Shown here: in pieces, positions 26,063 through 34,300 of the stretch
How positions within the stretch are numbered: position 1 is the stretch's first letter
Layout of the letters: each line of letters begins with the position of its first letter
DNA from: an uncultured Clostridia bacterium
GTDB taxonomy: Bacteria > Bacillota > Clostridia > Oscillospirales > Acutalibacteraceae
Assembly (NCBI GenBank): GCA_947631855.1
Contig: CANRMX010000001.1
Location: 1-64,000 of the forward strand
Length of the DNA: 64,000 nt
Reading direction: 5' to 3'
Notes under the pieces: model-generated
Databases searched by the model: none
Told to the model about the DNA's origin: nothing
The model's input: the letters and a program-made list of their open reading frames with translations, nothing else
Translations under genes and position numbers: made by a program

Positions 26063-26200
26063 GCGGGCTGAGCCCGCTCCCGCGTCGCGTTTCGCACGCT
26101 TTAGGGCGTGCTGGCGTGTGCAGGAAACGGCTCTCCCGGTCGCGGAACTTCTTGCCTGCTGGCCGAGGATAGGCTTCGCTTTCACGCAACTTGCCTAAGC
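26063..26200 (+). repeat. Dispersed intergenic repeat, copy B
   Basis: The order is CGGGCTGAGCCCG, CGCGTCGCGTTTCG, GTGCTGG..GGAAACGGCT, CCCGGTCGCGGAACTT, then GCTGGCCGAGGATAGGCTTCG. It aligns along its length with copies near 26.4, 29.5 and 37.5 kb. Confidence 0.75.
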
Positions 26201-26339
26201 CATAGATACACTATCTTCCTGCCGAAGGCAGGGCGCAGGTTTTTTGGTCGCGCCCGTTAGGGATAGGAATGGTCTCCCCGCCCGTAGGGCGGGGAGGCCC
26301 TGCTATATGGTTTGAAGTAAGTTGTGCATATGCGCAGCG

Positions 26340-26450
26340 CACTCTCGGTCAGAACGCAGTGAATTCCGCGACCGGTAAAGTCGTTTTCCGATCACGTCAG
26401 CGCACGGAAACGTGCGCGAAACGCGAAGTGCCCGCAGCCTCAGGCTGCCG
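26340..26450 (-). repeat. Dispersed intergenic repeat, copy C
   Basis: On the minus strand it reads GCACTTCGCGTTTCGCGCAC, then a GGAAAACGAC segment, ACCGGTCGCGGAATTCACTG and CTGACCGAG. It ends directly against the glmS promoter at 26455. Confidence 0.75.
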
Positions 26451-26454
26451 TGCA

Positions 26455-26483
26455 TTGACAGACCGGGCGGAAGTCAGTATAAT
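26455..26483 (+). promoter_or_regulatory. Promoter of glmS
   Basis: TTGACA (26455-26460) and TATAAT (26478-26483) are spaced by 17 bases, a consensus promoter. The leader is only about 65 bases, too short for a glmS ribozyme. Confidence 0.9.
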
Positions 26484-26555
26484 AGGGATATCCTCGATGG
26501 CGGCGGGCGAGACGCGCCTGCCGGAGGAATCCACTGAAAACAGGAGAAAACGAGT

Positions 26556-28394
26556 ATGTGCGGTATTGTCGGATTTGTAGGCGGCCGTCAGGCGGCGCCG
26601 ATTTTGCTGGAGGGATTGGAGAAGCTGGAATACCGGGGGTATGATTCCGCTGGCCTTGCGGTGCGGGACCCCTCCGGGGAGGTGCGGATCGTCAAGGCCA
26701 AGGGCCGGCTGAAAGTCCTCACCGAAAAGACCAACGGCGGGCTTGCCCTGCTGGGCAATTGCGGCATCGGCCACACCCGGTGGGCCACCCACGGAGAGCC
26801 CAGCGAGAAAAACGCTCATCCCCATGTGGGGCCCAACGGCGACGTGGTGGCGGTGCACAACGGGATCATCGAGAATTATCAGGAGCTGAAAGCGAAGCTC
26901 ACCAAGGCGGGCTACAGCTTCTATTCCGAGACCGACACCGAGGTGGCGGTGGACCTGATCGACTACTATTATAAGAAGTACCAGGAGGGCCCGGTGGAGG
27001 CGCTGGGCCGGGCCATGACCCGCATCCGGGGCTCCTATGCGCTGGCGGTGCTGTTCAAGGATCACCCGGAAGAAATTTACGTGGCCCGCAAGGACAGCCC
27101 CATGATCATCGGCGTGGGCGACGGGGAGACCTTCCTGGCCTCCGATGTCCCGGCGATTTTGAAGCACACCCGCAGCGTGTACTACATCGGCAATCTGGAG
27201 ATCGCCAAACTCACTGGCGGCAGCGCGGTGTTCTACAACATCGACGGCGAGGAGATCGAGAAGGAACTGACCCAGATCGAATGGGACGCCCAGGCGGCGG
27301 AGAAGGCGGGCTACGAGCACTTCATGATGAAGGAGATCCACGAGCAGCCCCGGGCCGCCCAGGACACCCTGAACGCCTATATCCGGGACGGGAAGATCGA
27401 CTTTGGCGAAGTGGGCCTCACCGAGGAGGAGATTCGGGAGATCACGGGGATCACCATCGTGGCCTGCGGCTCGGCATACCATGTGGGCATGGCCGCCCAG
27501 TACGTCTTTGAAGACCTGGCCCGGCTGCCCGTGCGGGTGGAGCTGGCCAGCGAATTCCGCTACCGCCGGCCGATTTTGGACAAGAAGCATCTGGTGATTG
27601 TCATCAGCCAGTCCGGCGAGACCGCCGACAGTCTGGCTGCCCTGCGGGAGGCCAAGGAGCAGGGCGTTCCCACGCTGGGCATCGTCAACGTGATCGGCTC
27701 CTCCATCGCCCGGGAGGCCGACAAGGTGCTCTACACCCTGGCCGGGCCGGAGATCGCCGTGGCCACCACCAAGGCGTACAGCACCCAGCTCATCGCAGCC
27801 TACCTGCTGGCAGTGGAATTCGGCCGGGTGCGGGGCGAGATCGGCGAAGAAGCCTATGGCCGGTATATCGAGGAGCTGCTTGCCCTGCCCGGAAAGATGG
27901 ACAAGGTGCTGGAGGACAAGGAACGCATCCAGTGGTTTGCGGCCAAATTCGCCAATGCCCGGGATATTTTCTTCATCGGCCGGGGACTGGATTACGCCGC
28001 CAGCCTGGAGGGCAGCCTGAAGATGAAGGAGATCAGCTATATCCATTCCGAAGCCTACGCCGCAGGCGAGCTGAAGCACGGCACCATCAGCCTCATCGAG
28101 GACGGCATCCTGGTGGTGGGCGTGCTGACTCAGGACGGCCTGTTCGAGAAGACATTGAGCAATCTGGTGGAGGTAAAGAGCCGGGGCGCGTACCTCATGG
28201 GGCTGACGGCCTACGGCCATTACAGCATCGAGGACACGGTGGATTTCGCCGTGTACACCCCCAGGACCGATCCCCATTTCGCCATCAGTCTGGCGGTGAT
28301 CCCGCTGCAGCTGATGGGGTATTATGTCAGCGTGGCCCGCGGCCTGGACGTGGATAAGCCCCGGAACCTGGCCAAGAGCGTCACCGTGGAATGA
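26556..28394 (+). CDS. glmS: Glutamine-fructose-6-phosphate aminotransferase
   Basis: This is a 612-residue enzyme making glucosamine-6-phosphate from fructose-6-phosphate and glutamine, the first step of amino-sugar and peptidoglycan synthesis. The N-terminal class II glutaminase starts MCGIVGFVGG with the catalytic Cys2; the C-terminal half has two SIS domains (for example VIVISQSGETADS and the second around IGRGLDYAASLEG). It ends with the canonical KSVTVE. AGGAG lies nine bases before ATG 26556. It is followed 16 bases later by a GH16 lipoprotein gene. Confidence 0.97.
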   Translation: MCGIVGFVGGRQAAPILLEGLEKLEYRGYDSAGLAVRDPSGEVRIVKAKGRLKVLTEKTNGGLALLGNCGIGHTRWATHGEPSEKNAHPHVGPNGDVVAVHNGIIENYQELKAKLTKAGYSFYSETDTEVAVDLIDYYYKKYQEGPVEALGRAMTRIRGSYALAVLFKDHPEEIYVARKDSPMIIGVGDGETFLASDVPAILKHTRSVYYIGNLEIAKLTGGSAVFYNIDGEEIEKELTQIEWDAQAAEKAGYEHFMMKEIHEQPRAAQDTLNAYIRDGKIDFGEVGLTEEEIREITGITIVACGSAYHVGMAAQYVFEDLARLPVRVELASEFRYRRPILDKKHLVIVISQSGETADSLAALREAKEQGVPTLGIVNVIGSSIAREADKVLYTLAGPEIAVATTKAYSTQLIAAYLLAVEFGRVRGEIGEEAYGRYIEELLALPGKMDKVLEDKERIQWFAAKFANARDIFFIGRGLDYAASLEGSLKMKEISYIHSEAYAAGELKHGTISLIEDGILVVGVLTQDGLFEKTLSNLVEVKSRGAYLMGLTAYGHYSIEDTVDFAVYTPRTDPHFAISLAVIPLQLMGYYVSVARGLDVDKPRNLAKSVTVE

Positions 28395-28410
28395 GAGGTG
28401 TGCGAAGAGG

Positions 28411-29391
28411 ATGAAAAGAACTTGTGTGATCTTGCTGGCCGCCGCCCTGCTGCTCACGGCGCTGGGCGCCTGCGCCGGCGGACAGAACACTTCCCAGCCG
28501 GAAAGCAGTGCGCCCGAAAGCAGCACTCCCGTGAGCAGCGCCCCAGCGGAAAGCGAATCCCCCAAGGAGGAACCCACCATGACGCCCGAACCCGCCAAAG
28601 CCATCGGCTACGAATACGACCACGACACGCTGCAATATGAGCTGGTGTGGTCGGATGAATTCGACTATGAGGGCAAGCCCGATCCCGAAAAGTGGAACTA
28701 CGACACCGGCGGCAGCGGCTGGGGCAATAACGAGCTGCAAACCTATACCGCCGGGGACAACGCGGAAGTCACCGACGGCAAGCTCATCATCGAGCTGCGC
28801 AGCGAGCCCGTGGGCGAAAATTCCAAGCGGTACACCTCCACCCGGATGATCACCTTCGGCAAGGAGGAGTGGCTCTATGGGAAGTTTGAGATCTCCGCCA
28901 AGCTGCCCGCCGGGCTGGGTACATGGCCGGCCTTCTGGATGATGCCCGCCCACTCCGCCTATGGGGGCTGGCCAAATTCCGGGGAGATCGACATCATGGA
29001 GCACGTGGGCTTCGATCAGGATGTGGTCGTGCAGACGGTGCACAACACCGCCTACCACGCCGGGGACGGCAAGGGGAAATCCACCCCCACGGCAGGGGTC
29101 AGCGAGGGCTTCCACACCTACGCGGTGGAGTGGCTGCCGGATAAGCTGATCTTCTCCATCGACGGGGAGGAATCCTTCGTCTATGATCCCACCGAATACA
29201 GCGACGCGCCCACGAAAGAGATCTGGCCCTACGACCAGCCCTTCTATCTGCTGCTCAATCTGGCTTTCGGCGGCAACTGGGGCGGCGCCCAGGGCACGGA
29301 TGATTCCTACTTCCCCGTGCAGTACGAGGTGGAATATGTGCGGGTGTACCAGAGCCCGGAGATCACGGCGTTGACGCAACAGGCGGGCTGA
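28411..29391 (+). CDS. GH16 beta-glucanase lipoprotein
   Basis: This is a 326-residue secreted lipoprotein (lipobox LGAC, Cys near residue 20), followed by a Ser/Glu/Pro linker and a glycoside hydrolase family 16 domain. The active site is GEIDIMEHVG with Glu192 (nucleophile), Asp194 and Glu197 (acid/base), the ExDxxE form of laminarinases/lichenases. It should hydrolyse beta-1,3 or mixed beta-1,3-1,4 glucans at the cell surface. Residues such as GNNELQTYT and WPAFWMMP match bacterial laminarinases. The stop codon lies inside the CGGGCTGAGCCCG element of the dispersed repeat, so the repeat supplied the 3-prime end. Confidence 0.9.
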   Translation: MKRTCVILLAAALLLTALGACAGGQNTSQPESSAPESSTPVSSAPAESESPKEEPTMTPEPAKAIGYEYDHDTLQYELVWSDEFDYEGKPDPEKWNYDTGGSGWGNNELQTYTAGDNAEVTDGKLIIELRSEPVGENSKRYTSTRMITFGKEEWLYGKFEISAKLPAGLGTWPAFWMMPAHSAYGGWPNSGEIDIMEHVGFDQDVVVQTVHNTAYHAGDGKGKSTPTAGVSEGFHTYAVEWLPDKLIFSIDGEESFVYDPTEYSDAPTKEIWPYDQPFYLLLNLAFGGNWGGAQGTDDSYFPVQYEVEYVRVYQSPEITALTQQAG

Positions 29392-29580
29392 GCCCGCAGG
29401 CACGACGCGTACCAAACGCAATTTTCGCTCCGCTCAAATAGCGTTGCGCAATCCTCGCTTTGCTCGGATAGCGGCGCGCTATAAGGCGCGCTGGTGCGTG
29501 CTGGAAACAGCTTTTCCGGTCGCGGAATTTACTGCGTGCTAGACGAGGATGAGCTATGCTTGCACGTAAGGTAGCTTAAG
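29384..29580 (+). repeat. Dispersed intergenic repeat, copy D (longest)
   Basis: It starts with CGGGCTGAGCCCGCAGGCAC at the stop codon of the GH16 gene, has an extra segment with CGCTCCGCTCAAATAGCG, then GCGCGCTGGTGCGTGCTGG, TTCCGGTCGCGGAATTTACT and GCTAGACGAGGATGAGC. A hairpin AGTGCCTCTCC-AAAA-GGGAGGCACT follows directly (29589-29614). Confidence 0.75.
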
Positions 29581-29659
29581 ACAGAAAAAGTGCCTCTCCA
29601 AAAGGGGAGGCACTATTATATAAGTTCGGTCGAGTCCAGTGCGCACAGCCTACGGGCGG

Positions 29660-29770
29660 TTGTCTATAAATAAACACCCTCCACCGCCAGCAGCTGCCGC
29701 TTGCGGTCGATCCCGCCAGCGTAGCCGGTCAGTGCACCATTTGCGCCCAGCACCCGGTGGATATAACAAT
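29660..29770 (-). pseudogene. Duplicated 3-prime fragment of an ogt gene
   Basis: On the minus strand it encodes HRVLGANGALTGYAGGIDRK and ends in EGVYL. This parallels the end of the intact ogt next door (HRVIGATGSLTGYAGGLDRK, EGVYF). Similarity continues past the stop codon (AAATAAACACCCTCCA and CCTACGGGCGG on the plus strand occur in both). The 5-prime part, including the catalytic Pro-Cys, is missing and a GC-rich hairpin (29771-29799) sits at the break. Confidence 0.8.
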
Positions 29771-29799
29771 GGTCTCCCCGCCCTTCGGGCGGGGAGACC
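29771..29799. repeat. GC-rich hairpin repeat
   Basis: GGTCTCCCCGCCC and GGGCGGGGAGACC form a perfect 13-bp inverted repeat with loop TTC. The same arms occur at 25997-26025 and, with one change, at 26271-26299. Confidence 0.85.
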
Positions 29800-29835
29800 A
29801 AAAAGTTTAAGTGAACGCGGCCTACGGGCGGCGGT

Positions 29836-30327
29836 CTAGAAATAAACACCCTCCATCTCCAACAGCTGCCGCTTGCGGTCGAGCCCGCCAGCGTATCCGG
29901 TGAGACTGCCGGTTGCGCCGATCACCCTGTGGCACGGGATGATGATCGAAATGGGGTTGTGCCCCACAGCGCCGCCCACCGCCCGGGGAGAGGAATCCAG
30001 CGCCCGGGCAAGTTTCCCGTAGGTCGTCACCGTGCCGTAGGGGATCGTGAGCAGCTGCCGCCACACCCGCTGCCGGAAATCGCTGCCCATGGGGGCCAGG
30101 GGCAGCTCGACCGGGGCGGGCCGCTCGCCTGCAAAATAATCCGTGAGCCACCGGCGCACCGCCAGAAACAGCGGCAGTGTGTCCCTGCGCTCCGGGCGCT
30201 GGGGCAGGGGATCCAAAAAATATTTCTGCCCCGCCAGCCAAAGGCCCAGCAGATTTTCCTCCGTCCCAGCGAGAGTAAGGAGCCCCACCGGGGAGGGCAA
30301 TTCCGTGCAATAGACCGGGCCGCTCAC
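29836..30327 (-). CDS. ogt: Methylated-DNA-protein cysteine methyltransferase
   Basis: This is a 163-residue suicide DNA-repair protein that removes alkyl groups from O6-alkylguanine onto Cys132 in IIPCHRVIG. The helix-turn-helix RAVGGAVGHNP and the start pattern with a short N-terminal domain fit Ogt/MGMT. It begins with GTG 30327, overlapping the LysR stop (GTGA), so it is likely co-transcribed with the regulator. A truncated copy of its 3-prime end lies directly downstream. Confidence 0.93.
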   Translation of the reverse strand: MSGPVYCTELPSPVGLLTLAGTEENLLGLWLAGQKYFLDPLPQRPERRDTLPLFLAVRRWLTDYFAGERPAPVELPLAPMGSDFRQRVWRQLLTIPYGTVTTYGKLARALDSSPRAVGGAVGHNPISIIIPCHRVIGATGSLTGYAGGLDRKRQLLEMEGVYF

Positions 30328-31217
30328 AGCTGCACACCCGCCCGGTACAGCTCCACAATGTCGTGGAGGATGTCCAGCCGGAGAAAATCTTTGCCGTACA
30401 CCAGGCTGATCTCCCGGGTCATGTTCAGGTTCTCGATGGGCAGGGCGGTGAGCTTCTTCTTGCGCAGCTCGTTCATGCAGGCGCTCTGGGGCAGGATGGA
30501 GATCCCCATACCCTTGCGCACCAGATCCTTGATGGTGGAGATATTGTCCACCTCGATGGAGATGTTGAAATCCTCGATGGTCTCCCCAACGCTGGTGAGG
30601 GTGGCCTCGAACAGCTGGCGGGTGGCGGAGGAGGGCAGCCGGAGGATCATGTTCTGGGCCTTGAGCTCCTCCAGCGTGACCTGGGCGTGCCGGGCCAGAG
30701 GATTGTCGTTATCCAGCACGCAGACCAGGCAGTCGGTATCCAGCGCCAGATAATTGAACGCGCCGGGCAGGCGGGTGCCCTCCACCACGGCGATGTCGAT
30801 TTCGAAATTCGCCAGCCGCGCATAAAGATTTTTAATGGTGTCGGTGATGATCGTGATGCTCACATGATTGTTGAGGGTGCTGTACCGGGCGAGCATCTCG
30901 GTGATGGTGTTGCTTTCCGACGTGTGGGTGAGCCCCACCCGGATGTGGGTCATCTGCCGCCGGCGGTCGCGCAAATCCCGGCACATGGCCTGATACAGCG
31001 CCTTGAGGCGCAGGGCGTACCGCACGGCGATCTCTCCCTCGGGGGTCAGCTCAAAGGCGCTGTTGCCCCGCAGGAACAGTTTGATCCCCAGCTGCTTTTC
31101 CAGCAGGCCGATGTGGTGGCTCACCGCGGGCTGGGTCAGGCCCAGCGCCTGGGCGGCCCGGGTGAAATTGCGGTGCTCCGCCACCGCCAGCAGCGTCTCC
31201 AGTTTTGGGTCCAGCAT
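30324..31217 (-). CDS. LysR family transcriptional regulator
   Basis: This is a 297-residue regulator with an N-terminal winged helix-turn-helix (NFTRAAQALGLTQPAVSHHI, residues 17-36) and a periplasmic-binding-protein-like effector domain. Start ATG 31217 is supported by GGAGG eight bases upstream and MLDPKLETLLAVAEH, a standard LysR start. The effector is unknown. The divergently placed target typical for LysR is absent, because the right-hand neighbour is on the same strand. It may control the downstream ogt or itself. Confidence 0.92.
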   Translation of the reverse strand: MLDPKLETLLAVAEHRNFTRAAQALGLTQPAVSHHIGLLEKQLGIKLFLRGNSAFELTPEGEIAVRYALRLKALYQAMCRDLRDRRRQMTHIRVGLTHTSESNTITEMLARYSTLNNHVSITIITDTIKNLYARLANFEIDIAVVEGTRLPGAFNYLALDTDCLVCVLDNDNPLARHAQVTLEELKAQNMILRLPSSATRQLFEATLTSVGETIEDFNISIEVDNISTIKDLVRKGMGISILPQSACMNELRKKKLTALPIENLNMTREISLVYGKDFLRLDILHDIVELYRAGVQL

Positions 31218-31285
31218 GGCATTCCCTCCAATAACAGATCGAAATCTCAGCGGCAGCAAACATAAAGCCGGTTTATTTTAGGGAA

Positions 31286-31314
31286 ACTATACCACAGGCC
31301 GCGGCCATTTGCAA
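31286..31314 (-). promoter_or_regulatory. Promoter of the lysR-ogt pair
   Basis: On the minus strand, TTGCAA (31314-31309) and TATAGT (31291-31286) have a 17-base spacer and TGG before the -10. Confidence 0.7.
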
Positions 31315-31334
31315 GGGAAATTTTGGCGCAAATC

Positions 31335-31368
31335 GAAAAACTCCGTCCCTTTGTCATGGAAACGGAGT
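31335..31368 (-). terminator. Terminator of the cadherin-like repeat protein gene
   Basis: On the minus strand, ACTCCGT and ACGGAGT (31362-31368 and 31340-31346) form a stem followed by TTTTT. Confidence 0.75.
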
Positions 31369-31385
31369 CAGCGCGCCCGCCGCGA

Positions 31386-34300
31386 TCACGGGTCTTTTGG
31401 ATTTTTCCGCCCGATCCCGGGCAGCTTCCCTGCCAGCGGCCCGGCCACCAGGATGCTGCCGCCCAGCATCAGGATCCCGACGACCACCGGCGCAGCGGAG
31501 GCGGAATTGCCCGCCCGCAGCACGATGGGCTGTGGCGAGGCGTCTGCGGTGTTCGCGGGCGCTTCCGTGGCGGCGGATACCGGCGGTGCTGTTGCGGTAG
31601 GCGTGGGCGTTGCCGTTGTTGTGGGCGATTGGGTGGATGAATCCGGCACGACGATCTTCCCGGCCGCTGGGGTGGATTGGGGCGCGGCGGTTTTCGTACT
31701 GCCCCCAGCCGTGCTCTTGGCAGTGGCGGCGGGCTTCGGCGTGGCGGTGGATTTGGCCGTGGCCGTGGGTTTGGGGGTCAGGGCGGGTTTGGGCGTGGCC
31801 GCCTTGGCCTCCCGGTGCACCAAAACGGTGTAGGTCTGTTTGGTCTGGCCGTCCGCCGCCGTGACCGTGATCTCGAAATTGCTTTCGCTGCCGCCCGGGC
31901 CGAGATTCTTGCGGTTGACGCGGTAAGTGGCACCCTCGGCAGTCTCTGCGGAGAAAGACACCGTGGTGGTCTCATAGGGCACCGTCATGGTGTACTCCAA
32001 CTGCTCCGGCGAGAAAACGGGCGTCAACTCGCCTTCTTCGCTGTACAGGGTGATTAACGAGGCATCCGCCTTGAGTGGGTCAGGTGTGGGCGTAGGGGCT
32101 TTCGCTTCGCGGTGGACAGTGACAGTGTATTCTTGTTTGGTTGTGCCATCTTCCGCCGTAACGGTAATAATAAACTCGGTATCACTCCCGCCCGGCCCGA
32201 GATTCTTACGATTGACGCGGTAAGTGGCACCCTCCGCCGCCTCGGCGTAGAAGGTGATGCTGGTAACTTCGTAAGGCACGGTCATAGTATACTCGTGCTG
32301 GTCGGGGGAGAAATCAGGGCTTAACTCTCCGTCCTCGCTGTAAAGAGTGATCAACGAAGCGTCGGCCTTGAGCGGGTCAGGTGTGGGCGTAGGCGCTTTT
32401 TCCTCCCGGTGAACGGTAACAGTGTATTCCTGCTTTGTCTTTCCGTCCTCTGCCGTGACGGTAATAATAAACTCGGTGTCGCTGCCGCCCGGGCCTAAGT
32501 TCTTGCGGTTCACGCGGTAAGTCGCGCCCTCGGCGGCTTCGGCGTAGAACGTCACACTGGTAACCTCATAGGGCACGGTCATGGTGTACTCGTGCTGGTC
32601 GGGGGAGAAATCGGGTGTCAACTCCCCTTCCTCGCTGTACAGGGTCAGCAGTGAAGCGTCCGCCTTGAGCGGGTCAGGCGTAGGCGTGGGGGCTTTGGTC
32701 TCCCGGTGAACGGTGACAGTATACTCCTGTTTGGTCTTGCCGTCCTCTGCGGTGACGGTAATAACGAACTCCGTATCACTCCCACCAGGGCCAAGATTCT
32801 TGCGATTCACGCGGTAAGTGGCACCCTCGGTGGTCTCCGCGGAGAAAGACACCGTGGTGGTCTCATAGGGCACAGTCATCTTGTATTCGTGCTGGTCGGG
32901 GGAGAAATCAGGAGATAACTCACCCTCTTCGCTGTAGAGCGTGATTAACGAAGCGCCCGCCTTGAGTGGGTCGGGTGTGGGCGTGGGTGCTTTCGCCTCG
33001 CGGTGGACGGTGACCGTATATTCCTGCTTGGTCTTCCCGTCCTCGGCTGTCACGGTGATAATGAACTCGGTATCGCTGCCACCGGGGCCGAGATTCTTCC
33101 GATTCACGCGGTAAGTCGCGCCCTCGGCGGCTTCGGCGTAGAACGTCACACTGGTAACCTCATAGGGCACCGTCATTTTGTATTCCAGCTGTTCGGGGGA
33201 GAAGTCAGGAGACAAATCCCCTTCCTCGCTGTACAGGGTAATCAGCGAAGCGTCGGCCTTGAGCGGGTCGGGTGTGGGCGTGGGTATTTTGGCTTCGCGG
33301 TGGACAGTGACAGTATATTCCTGCTTGGTCTTCCCGTCCTCGGCTGTCACAGTGATGATAAACTCGGTATCGCTGCCACCGGGGCCAAGATTCTTGCGGT
33401 TGACGCGGTAAGTGGCTCCCTCGGCGGTCTCTGCGGAGAAAGACACCGTGGTGGTCTCATAGGGCACGGTCATGGTGTATTCCAGCTGCTCCGGCGAGAA
33501 CGCAGGATTCAGCTCGCCCTCCTCGCTGTACAGGGTGATTAACGAAGCGTCGGCCTTGAGCGGATCAGGCGTGGGCGTGGGCGCTTTGGCTTCACGATGC
33601 ACTGTGACAGTGTACTCTTGTTTGGTTTTTCCGTCCTCTGCGGTGACAGTGATGATAAACTCCGTATCGCTCCCGCCCGGGCCGAGATTCTTGCGGTTCA
33701 CGCGATAGGTCGCGCCCTCTGCCGCCTCGGCGTAGAACGTCACACTGGTAACTTCGTAAGGCACCGTCATGGTGTACTCGTGCTGGTCGGGGGAGAAATC
33801 AGGAGATAAATCCTCTTCCTCGCTGTACAGCATGGAAAGCGAAGCGTCTGAACTGGACGGCGGCGGGGTGGCTTTCGCCTCCCGGTGAACGGTGACAGTG
33901 TATTCCTGCTTGGTCTTGCCGTCTTCCGCCGTCACGGTGATAATGAATTCTGTGTCGCTGCCGCCCGGGCCGAGGTTCTTTCGATTCACGCGGTAGGTCG
34001 CACCCTCCGCCGCTTCGGCGTAGAATGTCACGCTGGTAGTTGCGTAGGGCACAGTCATGGTGTACTCGTGCAGGTCGGGGGAGAAATCGGGAGACAAATC
34101 CCCTTCTTCGCTGTACAGCATGGAAAGAGAAGCATCCGTACTCGATGGCGGCGGTGTCGCTTTCGCCTCACGATGGACGGTGACAGTGTATTCCTGCTTG
34201 GTTTTGCCGTCTTCGGCTGTCACAGTGATAATGAATTCCGTGTCACTCCCGCCCGGGCCAAGATTCTTGCGATTGACGCGGTAAGTCGCACCCTCCGCCG

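Larger units (their letters stand above)
25800..26450. repeat. Repeat island between the cold-shock gene and glmS
   Basis: About 650 bases without a credible gene. It holds three perfect GC-rich hairpins (25831-25857, 25997-26025, 26271-26299), two further copies of the cold-shock terminator sequence, a roughly 70-base direct repeat (25957-26026 and 26229-26298, 'GGTCGCGCCCG' to the hairpin) and two opposite copies of the dispersed repeat (26063-26200 and 26340-26450). Open frames here are repetitive and biased. Confidence 0.75.

Noticed and set aside
25825-26198. Small open frames in the repeat island
   Set aside because: They lie over perfect hairpins and duplicated terminator sequence, repeat themselves, and lack ribosome binding sites.
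26484-26555. glmS ribozyme
   Set aside because: The leader is too short and lacks the ribozyme's conserved core.
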